A model generated the notes under the pieces. It was not told the origin of the DNA and did no database searches. It was given only the letters and a program-made list of their open reading frames with translations. The translations under genes and the position numbers were made by a program. Of a stretch of 64,000 bases of DNA, positions 43,527-55,850 are shown one piece after another (within the stretch, counting starts at the first letter, position 1; each line of letters begins with the position of its first letter). The DNA is from Ophiodon elongatus. Lineage: Eukaryota; Chordata; Actinopteri; Perciformes; Hexagrammidae. The DNA lies in NCBI GenBank assembly GCA_016806645.1, contig JACSYO010001892.1, positions 43,501 to 107,500 of the forward strand, in the 5' to 3' direction.

Positions 43527-44619
43527 ATCAGGAAGATGGCACTATTTGCCCCGTAGGGTAAACATGAGATTTTAATTTTTTTTTTAAACTACAATTTTGA
43601 AGCCAGGGCTCTAGATTGAAAGCCTGAGATAAAAGAACGTATGATTTTATACTGCGATGGCCGTTGGATCAAAAATGTTGGTTTTAATGGGTCCCAATGG
43701 GGACATTTCATCTAACATCATCTCACCATGGCTTTATGTGAGCAGCTTTTTAATTAGTGAGCCAGAGAGGTGACTTTGATTCAAGTATTTCTCTGAATGC
43801 TTCTTAATAGTGTTGACTTTCAGGTTATTTATGCAAGATATGTGCTGCTCTATAATTTACTTACATTTAATTTACTTTTATAATCTTATTAATAATGTAT
43901 AAAAATACATAGTAAATGATCCTAAAGATGAGCCCATTGAGACAGGATGTATTATTTCAGCGTTACACATGAAATAATACATCCTTACCATACATCCATA
44001 CACATGTTTTTCTTAAACATCCTATGAGAGGAGTGCTTATTTCTGTCCACAATTATACTCTTGAATCGACAGAGTTTTAATATACAAGACAAATTTAGGT
44101 TATTCTATATTCTATAATCCTGCTGGCCTGAGGCCTGTGTACAACGTGACAGATTGAATAGTGAGCGAAGGCTCAGCCTGTATATAAACGGCTTTAAATC
44201 GTTCTCTATGTACTCTGCATTCATTCAGGTCTGTATTTTGGGGTCCTTCAGGCAGCGGGGCCACATATCACACGTATTCACAGTAAAAACCCGAAGCCGT
44301 CGCCCTCTGCAGTCCTCTGGAGGCCGACGATATTCACGAGTCGTCATAAATAAATAGGTATTGACAGGTTGAGCGGCTCGCATGATGTCTCCGCGTGGCA
44401 GCCGGATCCGCCCGCGGCTCGGCTCGGCGCCTCTGGCGGCTAACGAAGTCCCCCGAGGCGCCGCCGCCGCACGCCACTCGTTTGTCGAGACTTCTTCTTC
44501 CCCCCCTCCGTCCCTGCTGTGGTGCCTCGTGTATCGTCTCCTTCCTTCTCGTGCAGTGAAGTGCACATTTTGAAAGAGAAGGAGCTTGTTGTCTGCTGAG
44601 ACCCTCAACTCTTTTAAAT
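42760..44619 (+). other. cadps2 intron 1, nothing recognised apart from a CA tract
   Basis: AT-rich with a (CA)n tract at 43459-43521. A GC-rich island-like patch at 44380-44560 reads open in several frames without homology. Confidence 0.5.
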
Positions 44620-45035
44620 CCAGATTCAAGGATCTTAATCAATTTCTGCATTTCACTACTGTATTTTATTTCTTAAACTGCACTGGAACTTTTATTCTAT
44701 TTTTTTTATTTTTTTTATTTTTTTATTTTAGCTTTTTAATGTTTTACTGACTGTTTTTATCTTTTTTTTTGTATGTAGATAATTCAGGGAATTAGCAAGA
44801 GTCTGGGCGACTAGTAAAATGAATACTCCAGTTAAGGGAACTGGGAAGAGTCTGGGATACTTAAAATAGATACTCTAATTCAGGGAATTAGAAATAAACT
44901 AAAAAGAATAATGTTTAAATAATTATTTTTAAATATTTTCTTTTGCATTATCTTTTGATGCTTTTAATGTTTTTTTTGTGAAGCACTTTGAATTGCCTTG
45001 TTGAAATGTGCTCAACAAATAAACTTGCTTTGTTG
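44620..45035 (+). mobile_element. LINE 3' end (L2/CR1-like tail)
   Basis: It contains gtgaagcactttgaattgcc and aatgtgctcaacaaataaac, typical of fish LINE tails, after a T-rich stretch. No coding part is present. Confidence 0.6.
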
Positions 45036-45159
45036 AATACCAGCGCGCGACTCTCGGGACGACTCGGGTGTCGAGTTTTCTGAAAAGTGTGTGTCATTTG
45101 TTTTTGTTTTGATACTTCCTTTGGGACGATCTTGGTATTCTGATATTGAGTAATTGAGC

Positions 45160-45164
45160 TGTTG

Positions 45165-45195
<31 letters not shown>
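45160..45195. repeat. Poly-A tract (about 32 bp)
   Basis: A near-pure A run, possibly the tail of a retroposed sequence. Confidence 0.85.
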
Positions 45196-45974
45196 GAAGT
45201 AATCCCACGCTGGATGTCATGTGTTTGTTATTTCCACCTACTCCTAACACTGTGTTGGCAGCAGATCCAGAGGCTGCTCCTCTCGCTCACAAAAGGACTT
45301 CAATGGGTGTAATCCACTGTTTACAAAAAAGAAAAGACATAAGGTGTCCAGTAAATCCTATCTGGCAGCTGAAGATATCTCAGAGAGGTTTCTATGAGTC
45401 CTTCAGTCCAACAACATGTTCAAGAATACACAAACAAGTCCTCAGCGGTATTGGCTGGATGATGAATACAGAGACGGCTTTTCTATTCGGAGCTCGTGGG
45501 GCAAAGAATGGGAAGTTTGGCCCGAAGGTGTGTTCAACAAATCCAAAGCTCTGCAATCGAACACGGAAACAATGGAAAAGAAAAAGTAGACACGGATTCG
45601 CCCGGAGGCGAACAACGCGTCTACGTGAGCTGAAGATGATCGCTTTCGCTTTGAATCTGCTTCGCCAACGTACGGAGATGAGAGAGTGGGGAAAATAAGA
45701 AGCCGTTGAAAGGGAAGTGACAAAGAGCCGGAGCTCGTGGTGAGTTCTGAGATCAGTCTGACTGACATGACCATGGACATGAAATGGAAGTGGAAGGAAC
45801 ACGGTCAGAGCGGCGGCTGTTCTTATCTGTACCGTTGCCATTGCGACCGTTGTAGCGGGCGAACTCCCGTATAAACTAGACAGCCTTTCACCGAGGCGTG
45901 AGGTAATCATGCAGTAACTAAAAAAAAACAAGTGGAGTCAATGAGGGAACAACTTAATGTTTCTGGATGTAGCT
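45196..45974 (+). other. cadps2 intron 1, nothing recognised
   Basis: It reads open in some frames (for example 45162-45698) because the poly-A tract is included. No homology. Confidence 0.5.
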
Positions 45975-46548
45975 GGAAAATTGAAGTAAAAATAATTATG
46001 ATATATCAAATTGTCAAATTATAGTAATTAAAACTGTCACGGATCGAATCAGTACAAAAGAAAAAAGGGAGGAAAAATAACTTTTAGATCTCTGATCACG
46101 TTTTTTTTTTTTTTTTTTACGCCGATACTATTTATTGATGATCCGTATCAACAGATACAGATCCCTTTGTTGTTTGATTATAGCAGCTGGTTTACAAGGA
46201 TCCAGAATATTTTCCTTTGCCATCGTCCCAAAAAATTATTTAGTTATACTTTTACTTTGTTATAGTAATTCATATTGTTTTCACAAAAACACACTTCAAA
46301 TGATAAAGAATTAAAAGATTGTATTTTTTATTGATTAAAACAAATTTTGTCGTTAGTAGTTTAGTGATGTTGTGTAAACTAATAATTCATGTCTAATATC
46401 TATTTATGTTGTTCTACTGCAAACATCTGGATTTATTCTAGTTCATCACCAACACTACATTTTACTAGATTACATGTGAACACATCATGAGAACGTTATC
46501 ATTTACCTTCAGTCAGTACTCATGTTCACTGAGCAGAGCCTGAACGTG
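45975..46548 (+). repeat. Dispersed repeat E, copy 2
   Basis: It ends catttaccttcagtcagtac, then tcatgttcactgagcagagc, directly before a minisatellite. The inverted equivalent is at 63187-63430. Confidence 0.8.
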
Positions 46549-46846
46549 GTTCTCCGTTAGCAGTGCTGCTAACGTTACTAGCTCTCCTCCTGTTGGTTCT
46601 CCGTTAGCGGTGCTGCTAACGTTACTAGCTCTCCTCCTGTTGGTTCTCCATTAGCGGTGCTGCTAACGTTACTAGCTCTCCTCCTGTTGGTTCTCTGTTA
46701 GCGGTGCTGCTAACGTTACTAGCTCTCCTCCTGTTGGTTCTCCGTTAGCGGTGCTGCTAACGTTACTAGCTCTCCTCCTGTTGGTTCTCCGTTAGCGGTG
46801 CTGCTAACGTTACTAGCTCTCCTCCTGTTGGTTCTCCGTTAGCAGC
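46549..46846 (+). repeat. 47-bp minisatellite with palindromic core (six units)
   Basis: Each unit has gttagcggtgctgctaac, whose outer six bases pair, followed by gttactagctctcctcctgt. The same unit occurs inverted at 62935-63175. Confidence 0.95.
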
Positions 46847-46849
46847 ATC

Positions 46850-47839
46850 CAGTGTTTGTGGAGCTTGATCCCAGGTCGGGACTGAAATTTGCTTCAGCTT
46901 CGATTCTGACTATTATCAATTATTTTTGTCATCTGTGTCTCACAATTCCATCGACTCTATTGGTGAAATACTAAATCACTGGAGTACTCTTTTGTGTTTT
47001 ATCTCCCATATTTACAGTATTTCCATTCAGATATTTACTGGGAAAATGTGAGATTAACATGTCACACTGTTCTCTACCAGTTATTTCTCTCTCCGAGTGC
47101 CATCAAACTTTCCTGAGCAGTGGAGCGTGAGCCGTCACTCAGTCATATTTTTAAGCTGTTGTGTGTCAGCACAGTGTGATCCTCATTTATTTATTTTCTT
47201 GTATTTTACAGGAAGCTTCTCTATCATGTCGAGTGTAAAAATGGAGCTCCAGCAGTGCTGCAGCTATTCTTATAATATATTTTTTCACTTTAATATTCAG
47301 TTCAGTCCACACAAAACATTAGATTTAAATAATTTTTTTTTTTTTGCTAAATGTTTCCGTTGTAGGTCGAGCATTCATAGAAGACAAACTGCCATCGCGA
47401 TCGGTCTTTTCAGTGTGATGTTTGTGATAATAAGCGCCAGCCTCTCATGTTTCTATTGTTCCTTTGTTTTGTCACAAACCATTAATTGGGTGGAGGTACT
47501 GTGAAGCACAAAGGCTCTGCAGATTTCTGTCTGTGAAATTGAAAATGACACCTTTTTGTATTCTCAATCAGTTTTCTTTTCATAGCCGAACCCTTCAGAC
47601 CGAAGTCAAATCTGACTGAATTGCTCCCTCCGGGCGGCACACTCATTCTGTTTTAAACCTCTGAATTACCTCCCTATTTGTCAGTCATCAGACAATGAAA
47701 TTATTCCCCATCTGGAGCTGTAGCCTACATTCTCAGTTATAGCTATATCTGCTTGTCCTGGGGGGGGGGGGGATTACACCCTGGACAGGTTATCAATCAC
47801 AGGCGGCAACCTCCGGTTCTGAAAAATGAAGCCGATGCT
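46850..47839 (+). other. cadps2 intron 1, nothing recognised
   Basis: A G13 run lies at 47760-47772. A 135-codon frame at 47097-47504 has no recognisable homology. Confidence 0.5.
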
Positions 47840-48235
47840 TCATGTCTTAAAGCTGCATTCTCTCTCCTGACCACCAGGGGGTGACTCCTCTGGTTGTATA
47901 GAAGTCAAAGCTCCATGTGTTAAAACTGCATTCTCTCTCCTGACCACCAGGGGGCGACTCCTCTGGTTGTATAGAAGTCAAAGCGTCATGTGTTAAAGCT
48001 GTATTCTCTCTCCTGACCACCAGGGGGCGACTGCTCTCGTTGTATAGAAGTCTATAGAAAATGACTCTACTTCTCTCTTGATTTATTCCCTCAGTAAACA
48101 TTGTAAACATGAGTTTATGTCTCAATCTCTAGTTTCAAGTCTTCTTCAATACAGCATGATGTTCATTTAGTAAATTATGGTCCATTTAGAGTCAAACAGA
48201 CCATAAAGAGGGGATGCTTCAGGGCTACAACTAAA
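47840..48235 (-). repeat. Dispersed repeat D, copy 2 (three 73-bp units)
   Basis: Units at 47869, 47942 and 48015 contain gaccaccagggggcgac or a one-base variant. The orientation is opposite to the copies at 22270 and 55585. Confidence 0.88.
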
Positions 48236-50439
48236 CCTGATGACGTTCCCATTGGTCTGTGGGAGGAAGCCGGCCTGACTGCAGACTCTTGGTCCTGTTG
48301 AAGGAATCCTAAAGGTTGTTTTTGCATGTTTTAGCTCATTTACTTTAATCTTGCATCCCGGCTCATCACTTTCAAAATACTCCGTCAGTTTCTTTTTTGG
48401 GATATGATATCCTTCCTTCCAGGCAGGCGTTGGCTTCTGATCATTTCTGAAAGAAAATCAATCTTCAGAGAGTGAATCCATCAAAGTTGATGTTTACTTA
48501 CTTCTACTTTCCACATGCTCGTCCCCCGGTTGTGCAGAAAAGTCTTCTCAATGTTGTGTTCAAGGACACTCTGACATCGGGCATTTGAGAAAGCATAAAA
48601 AAAGGCAAATGATTGTGGATTTAGTAGTTTTGCATTGAAATACGTTGAATGTTTTCCATCTGCAGCGGCGTAGTGAGGTTCTGATGTTTGCTTTTTGATA
48701 AATAAAGAAAGAAAAACTAAAATCTCACGGTAAACTGTGTCAAATGGAAAAAAAAACAAAACCCTCCCTCATTTATTCCTCCTGAGGTGCTGAGGACATT
48801 TTTTCCCTTTGAACCGTGTTATTTTCCGCCCCTGATCAGGGCCTCTGCAGCAACCCGCCCATGTTTTAACTCCCTTTGATCCCTCCGCCCAGCAAATATA
48901 ATGATCGCCCACGGAAACGGGGATTATTTGATATGCTCTCCATGCAGAGCCTGGCGTTTAACTCGACCCATACTAATGAAGGAACGGGAGCGCTGTCCCT
49001 GAATGTGACGCGCTTCAGACCAGCACCACCTTTAAAGAGATGGATGTTTGTCTTTGCACCTCCGCGTGCTGCTCTGTGTTTTTTATTGAGCGCGTCACAT
49101 TCCTGCAAGTTGTCAACAAAACATTTTTTTGTCACGTCCAATGAAACGGGCCGTTTGATATTTTTGGACGATACGCCGGCGATATCGTTGATCTACTGCG
49201 GAGATTAACTGGAAGTATTACCGGCAACGTCTGCACAGTTATCATATTGGAGATCATATCTAGAAGTTTACAAACCTCATTCAGTCTGAAATAAGAAACG
49301 TTTAATTTTGTTTTCATGCAAAAATGCCACATTAAGGCGGCGTGTCTCGTCTTTTTGATCCATACGCCGGGAGGGCAGGACTGAATAGCTAAATTAAGTA
49401 CAATTAAATTATATATATGCAGTAAATATATAAAATGAAATAATGCTGCTCTCATAGCAGTGGCGTAACCCGGCCGTGGCCACTCTGCGAGCATCACAGG
49501 GCTGTGAAGTTTATTTGCATCCATATTTACATATTTGTGTCATTTTATCGTAGAGAAACAACCTTTTTACGACCGTCTTCATCCATAAATGTTTTACATA
49601 ATTTCTGAATCTTCTTTGTAAGTGACGTTTTCAGACAGGAATTGAATTTCTATGGATACTAGTACTAGTATTTGGGATTTTATTACACTTTTAGATAAGA
49701 TTTTTTTAAATACTATATAACATCAACTAATATGGTTTGTCAAAAACACGAATCTGACTGGGCTCCACTCAAACGACCACCTTTGGGTCTCGGGGACTCG
49801 CTTCATTAAAAACCTATGAACCTCACTGAGCTTATTAATTTGTGCGCTCATGATCCGTTGCTAGGTATCGACCAGGCTAGCTGTTTCCAGTCTTTATGCT
49901 AAGCTAGGCTACGCTCCGTCCCTAACGCGGACTTCTGAAGTGTCCTCCGTCTTCACTGAAATGACTTGACACAGAAGTCCAGAAGTGAGAAGTGAGAATA
50001 GGAAGACGGAGGTTATCTTTGGTTGCCGAGGGAAACCGTCTCCCGGGTTTGTCACGGCCGACTCTCTTCCCCCCCAGCGCCTCTGCTCTCCGCTGATAAC
50101 GTCACACAGGCCTCCACGTCGCTTCACACACGGCGCTCAACGCGAAGCAGCAGCTGCTGCCCACGTTGGCCTCGTTGTCTTCAAACATGCTTCCGGAGAG
50201 TTCCCCTCCGTCTGCTCATCGCTGGTCCCGCAGTGTGAGGAAGGGAGAGCTGCACCTGAAGCCACGTTTCTTTCTTTTATCGTGAGCAGCAGGAAAAGCT
50301 CTTTCCTCTTCTTCACCAAGCCGTGGTCGTCACCGGCTGCTGATGATCGGGCGGAGCTTCTTGATGGTTCCTCGTGAGCCCTGGATCACACCATGATGTG
50401 TATTCACGTTCAATAGTTACTTCTTTATACAGTAGTTTT
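48236..50439 (+). other. cadps2 intron 1, nothing recognised
   Basis: Mixed composition. A GC-richer patch at 50020-50350 has overlapping open frames on both strands but no homology. Confidence 0.5.
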
Positions 50440-50830
50440 TATTAGAGACGTTCCGGTACTATTTTTTTTCCTTCCATTCTGTTGGCTTGTATCACGGTTT
50501 TGAGTCACGAATCCAATCAGCACAAAAGCGATAAGGGAGCAAATATAACTGTGATATCATGTTGTAACCGATATCATCGATGATCCATATACGTCAGTGC
50601 AAACCATCAACCATTCTAAATGGAATCCTTTTTACTTAATTATTGTCATGCATAGTGGTTATCTGCATAAAAGCACATCATTCAAATGATTGGGCAATAA
50701 AACATAAAAAAATCTAGTCATTATTAGTTTTAATGTATTATATTCTGCTTCGAGCTAGTGTTAGGAAGTTAAACAGCTCATAATTTACTAATAATTAGTG
50801 TTGATGCATCAAGAATAATGTGAATTACTT
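50440..50830 (+). repeat. Dispersed repeat E, copy 3
   Basis: It shares gtcatgcatagtggttatct and the following gcataaaagcacatcattca with the copies near 39060 and 54400. Confidence 0.72.
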
Positions 50831-52404
50831 TTTCTTTTCTTCATGTGCCATTTGAGACTTTTGGAGTAATGCACATATATAAAAAACAAACAAAAACTGA
50901 GGCATTCGAACTCTGATTTGGACATTGATTACCATGGCGACGGCCGAAAGCTTGTTACGCACCAAAACAGATTCCATGTATGTGAAAACCTTCTCGGCAA
51001 TAAACCCGTTTCTGATTCGTTCAAAGACGTAAACGAGAGCTTTCCGTATCGTGACTTCTAGCTGCCGTTGGCTTGAATCCACCACAGAACAATGTTCCCG
51101 GGTGAAGAAGCAGCCCTCCCGTCTCCGTTGCGCTCTGCGGGTCCTCGTCTCTGCATCGGCATGTTTTCATCTCTCAGCGAGCCGGCGTGAGAGCTGCTCT
51201 CTGATCACCTCCTGGTAGCCGCTCATGTGATGTGACGTTCTGTTCTTCTGTTCTTCTCTTTTGACTTTCACATCACCATCATTTTATTTCAATTAATATC
51301 GGAGCGCTTTTGAGTCGGATCGGAAGTCACACCCTTTGAAGAGTAATGTTCTTTCTTCGTGCTCCGAAAGTCCGAACGATACCGAGATAAAACCACACTT
51401 AGTAGTAGATGGATTAATAATATTAATAGTTTCTGTTTGTGTTGTTTAATCTTCTGCCCCTCGTAAAAATAAAAATCTGAATCTGGGAATGTACGTGAGG
51501 AAATCGTTATCATGATATCTTTTTCAGTATTCAGAATCTCACAGTAAGAAATGTCGCACGCCATTGAATTAAATGTTGAAGTATTTTGGTAGAATTTAAT
51601 TTTTCGAGGCTCCACCTCCTCAGTCTTGTCTCGGCGTTGGAACCAGAGCCCTCGGTTTGTTTCTGGAATTGAGTCAAACACCTGAGCTTGCGCCTCCTGT
51701 TTGCCTCATTTCCCGTCTTTCTATTGACTCTCTACGCAATCGTTCCGCGTCTAAATTTTGCTTTGCACTCTCTCTGAACACACCTGTAGGATTTTTCTCC
51801 AATCATGAAAATCTGTGATGCTTTTCGTGGAGGTCTTATTTGGACGGAGTAAAGAAAACATGCTGAATATCAGATGACCGTGATTATAGGACAACAGACC
51901 TTTAAAATAAGCATTTAAAAATGCTTTCAGAATGGCTGTGTGGGGAAATTAAACCCCCGAGATGCAAACAGAGACGCCTCATACTTAATTGAAGGCTTTT
52001 CTCTCGTAGAAGTGAAACATTAAATACTGCCATTAGCTGAAATCTCACTTTAGTGCAGCTCTTCTGTCATCTCGTCTCATTTTCTGGCTCTTGAAGCAGT
52101 CAGAATGATTTTCTCTGGCTCTTACTTATGGGTATGCTTAGGAATCTATCGATCTATGCTAGTACTCTTATCAATACTCTTATCGGTTCAGAAAAACACC
52201 TTATATGAGCCGTCAGAAACTCCGTACTTTTAGGGCTCACTAACGCCAGGAGTCGCACCATGAACGGACTTGAAGGATGTGCTCAGCCACAGAGAGCCAG
52301 AGTCCTGACGTCTCGTCTTCCAGTCGCTTTTGTAACTCGTGAAGCGTTTATTTTCTCTGGCTTTGAAGGAAAAGTGAAACCTCCGGTTCTGCCGAATGCG
52401 GAAG
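50831..52404 (+). other. cadps2 intron 1, nothing recognised
   Basis: No coding or repeat signal that I can support. Confidence 0.5.
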
Positions 52405-52915
52405 TGTCTTAAAACCTGCATTCTCTCTCCTGACCACCAGGGGGCGACTCCTCTGGTTGTATAGAAGTCAAAGCTTCATGTGTTAAAGCTGCATTCTCTC
52501 TCCTGACCACCAGGGGCGACTCCTCTGGTTGTATAGAAGTCTATAGAAAATGACTCTACTTCTCTCTTGATTTATTCCCTCAGTAAACATTGTAAACATG
52601 AGTTTATGTCTCAATCTCTAGTTTCAAGTCTTCTTCAATACAGCATGATGTTCATTTAGTAAATTATGGTCCATTTAGAGTCAAACAGACCATAAAGCAG
52701 GGGATGCTTTAGGGCGGGGCTACAAGGTGATTGAGAGACGTATACAGCGTCTCTACATCCTCCTCAGTCCACATACGGTCACTTCCTGTTTACTGGCTGC
52801 AAAAAAAACAACATGGCGACGACCTGAAATCGCCAAACTCGAGACTTCAAAACATCAGTCCACAAACCAACGAGGTGACGACGCCCACTTCTTATATACA
52901 GTCTGTGGTTTTTAC
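52405..52915 (-). repeat. Dispersed repeat D, copy 3 (two units)
   Basis: CTCF-like cores at 52432-52448 and 52505-52520. The tail matches the reverse of 22290-22600, ending cttcttatatacagtctgtg. Confidence 0.87.
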
Positions 52916-54289
52916 TATTTATATTCAAAATCAGCTCTAGAAACTGAAACATAATTTATTTGCACCACGTTGTCATCTTAGGCTTTTTATATTTACACTC
53001 TGCACCTGCGTTACAGAATCCATCCACCTTACTTCTTCACGAAGTCAGTACGGATTACTTTGCTCACCAAGTACTGCTGGTCTCTCCGCTCTCATCTGGC
53101 CTGGTTCAGATCCCTTTGACTCTTCGCTGAATACTCTTTGCTTCAATGGAGGAGGACAAACCTCGCCAGCGTCTGTGTGAATACTTTTATTCATGAACTC
53201 CTCCAGAGAACACCCCACATAAATATTGAGTAAACAACAATATTCCATAGTTTTATCCAGACATATGAGAAAGGCTCAACGGTATGTCGTCAAGTTATTT
53301 GTGTGATTTTTAAAAATAGATTTTAAATGAGCTTGACTTCCTTCTGGACCAGAAGCCAGAAGTTAATTTTGCGTCTCTATCGAGGCTACAATCCGAAGTT
53401 TGAAATACTCAAAGAAGCATCCCTTTGATGTCATACTTAAATAAAAAGATGCGGTTTCATGTTTTGTCACAAGATTAGAGCCGCTTGAAGGACGAGGCTG
53501 CTGCTGCTGCTGAGGATAAATGGAGCAGCAAACGGCTTGTGGAGTCGCTTCATGAGCGTCCTCTCCGCTCAGCGTGGTTCACAAATGTCACGACGTCTCC
53601 CCGGCCTCCCGTCAGCCTCTTCTTCGCTGGCGATGAAGTGGTTCTGAATCGGATTGTGCGGCCGTGGCTCCCTGGACGCCGTAATCTAATAAAAGGGCCT
53701 CGACTTGTCCCGCTCAGCGACGATCAATTGATTCAAACGGGCCTCAGCGGGCGAGCCGAGGCGGCGCTGCGATTCTATTTCTGTCATCTCCCCCCTTCTC
53801 CCCAGTCCAGTCTTTTCAATCTCATCCTCCCATTCTCTGCACTCCAGATTCCTCCTCCTCCTCCTCCTCCTCCTCCCGTTCTCCCTTCCTTTCTTCTGCT
53901 CTATTCCCGCGGCGACCCAGCAGAGAGCTTCACCGCCTCATTGGCTCGATCCACCGGCAGTCGTTAGACGGAAGAGGCTTCTGCTGGATTCCAGCACTCT
54001 GCTTCCTGAACGTTGTGGAGCCACGGTCTCGGTTCTCAGCTCTCACACTTGTACATTTTCACGCTGGCGCTCTTCATCTCGGCATTCCCACGACCAGTGA
54101 GCCCCGCCGCCCACTTCTGTCTGAAAGAAACTCTCTAAATCTGCAGCTTCAACCAATATTAGTTTAGAATTTCACAAAAAAGGCGATCGAATTTCACAAA
54201 AAAGGCTTCGTGTAGCTGAGGGGTGTAGCTGAGGCGTGTCGCTGAGGCGTGTCGCTGAGGGGTGTATTTGCCCGATAGCCATTTTACTT
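52916..54289 (+). other. cadps2 intron 1, nothing recognised
   Basis: A GC-richer section at 53480-53970 has a CCT tract (53847-53876). Its long open frame is compositionally biased and not called as a gene. A short 16-bp repeat lies at 54211-54263. Confidence 0.5.
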
Positions 54290-54800
54290 CTCTGAAATGG
54301 AAAATATAGGCCTGTTAACAATGAATTAAATCAACAGAGATTTAAACAATTGGACAAAAAAACACATCAAAACAGTATCTTTTCTGTCATCTATTGTGGT
54401 TATTTGCATAAGAACACCATTCAAAGGATGGGGAAATAAATACTTATTGATGCATAATATTTTCTTTGTTAAAGATTTTTTGCGGGGCATTAGTAGCTCT
54501 AATCCTGTATTATAAGGTCATTATTCCCTCACTAATTTCTATTTCATGTTGCTCTGAAAACATCTTATTCAAAACATCTATTTATTCAAGTTTCTCACCA
54601 AAGAAACTACATTTTACAAGCTAACATTTGAACACATCACAATACCCATTTTCTTTCTGTTTGGAGCTTGAACGCACCAACATGTAACTGAATGGAACCT
54701 CCGTACATTAGCCGCTAGCGCTAGTTGTTCCAAATGTTGCTATGCTGTTAGCGCTGTTATTTAGCCAAGCAGCAGCTGCTAACAGCTGGAAAGGGGAGCG
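54290..54800 (+). repeat. Dispersed repeat E, copy 4
   Basis: It has the same order of phrases as copy 2 but without the minisatellite; the end has tagccgctagcgctag instead. Confidence 0.72.
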
Positions 54801-55229
54801 CTACATTAACCTTAAATAACTTTTAATATACTGGCTCCTGATGAAGATCACATCTACTTCTCACTTGCCCAATAGGACAACTGCATGAGGGGGTCATATC
54901 GAGCCTCACCAGACCTTGGTGAACTTCACTTTAAGCCCTTAGTTTGTCAAATATTTAAGGGAAACGCACGTTTTTCATGCTGAATATTGCATGAAAAACG
55001 CTTTTTTTCAGTTTATAAAGCATCATTGTCCTGTTGTGACATATCTACATTTACAGCTCGTGCCCCAAAGTAGAGATGGGATGATTTAACTTCAGGTTCC
55101 TTTTAGAATACAGACACTGAAGCGGCTCAGTGTTGACCCACAGTTCTCTCTGTGTGGCGTCACTTCAGTGCAGGACAGAAGAAACACAGTTCATTAAACT
55201 GACGGATCTGGAGCTCGAGGTTCCAACAA
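54801..55229 (+). other. cadps2 intron 1, nothing recognised
   Basis: A short inverted match (catgctgaatattgcatgaa) lies near 54977. Otherwise unremarkable. Confidence 0.5.
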
Positions 55230-55330
55230 TGCGAGGAAACAGCTGAGGAAACAGCCGAGGAAACAGCTGAGGAAACAGCTGAGGAAACAGCCGAGGAAAC
55301 AGCTGAGGAAACAGCCGAGGAGGCAGCGAT
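55230..55330. repeat. 12-bp minisatellite (about eight units)
   Basis: Unit gaggaaacagct or gaggaaacagcc. Confidence 0.93.
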
Positions 55331-55584
55331 CGTGGCGGCTCTTCCTTCCTCTCGATATCTGGGGGACAGACTCCTGGATCTGAAGCAGAAACCCAGAGCT
55401 AGATGTCTGTGGAGAGCTCGTACTTAACAACCCCGTCGCCATGGAGACTCCCACCCGGGTGGCAACCGGGCCACATTTTATTGTCTGGGATATTTGTGTT
55501 TTCTTGTAGCTTTCACGTCCCTGATGGTCAGAAGGTTGTACGTTGTGTTGTGGGGTTAGTCAAACGTTTCACCTCTCGGTCACA

Positions 55585-55850
55585 CACTTTATATAAGAAG
55601 TGGACGTAGTCGGTTTGAAGCCTCGAGTTCGGTGATTATGGCTGTCACCATGTGTTTTTTTTTCAATGTTTACTGAGGGAATAAATCAAGAGAGAAGTAG
55701 AGTCATTTTCTATAGACTTCTATACAACCAGAGGAGTCGCCCCCTGGTGGTCAGGAGAGAGAATGCAGCTTTAACACATGAAGCTTTGACTTCTATACAA
55801 CCAGAGGAGTCGCCCCCTGGTGGTCAGGAGAGAGAATGCCGGTTTTAAGA
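55585..55850 (+). repeat. Dispersed repeat D, copy 4 (two units)
   Basis: Cores at 55736-55752 and 55809-55825, in the same orientation as the 22270 copy. Confidence 0.87.

Noticed and set aside
45162..45698. 178-codon open frame starting with a lysine run
   Set aside because: It starts in a poly-A tract and shows no domain.
53485..53967. 160-codon open frame with a proline run
   Set aside because: The run is a CCT microsatellite, and the frame has no homology or splice context.
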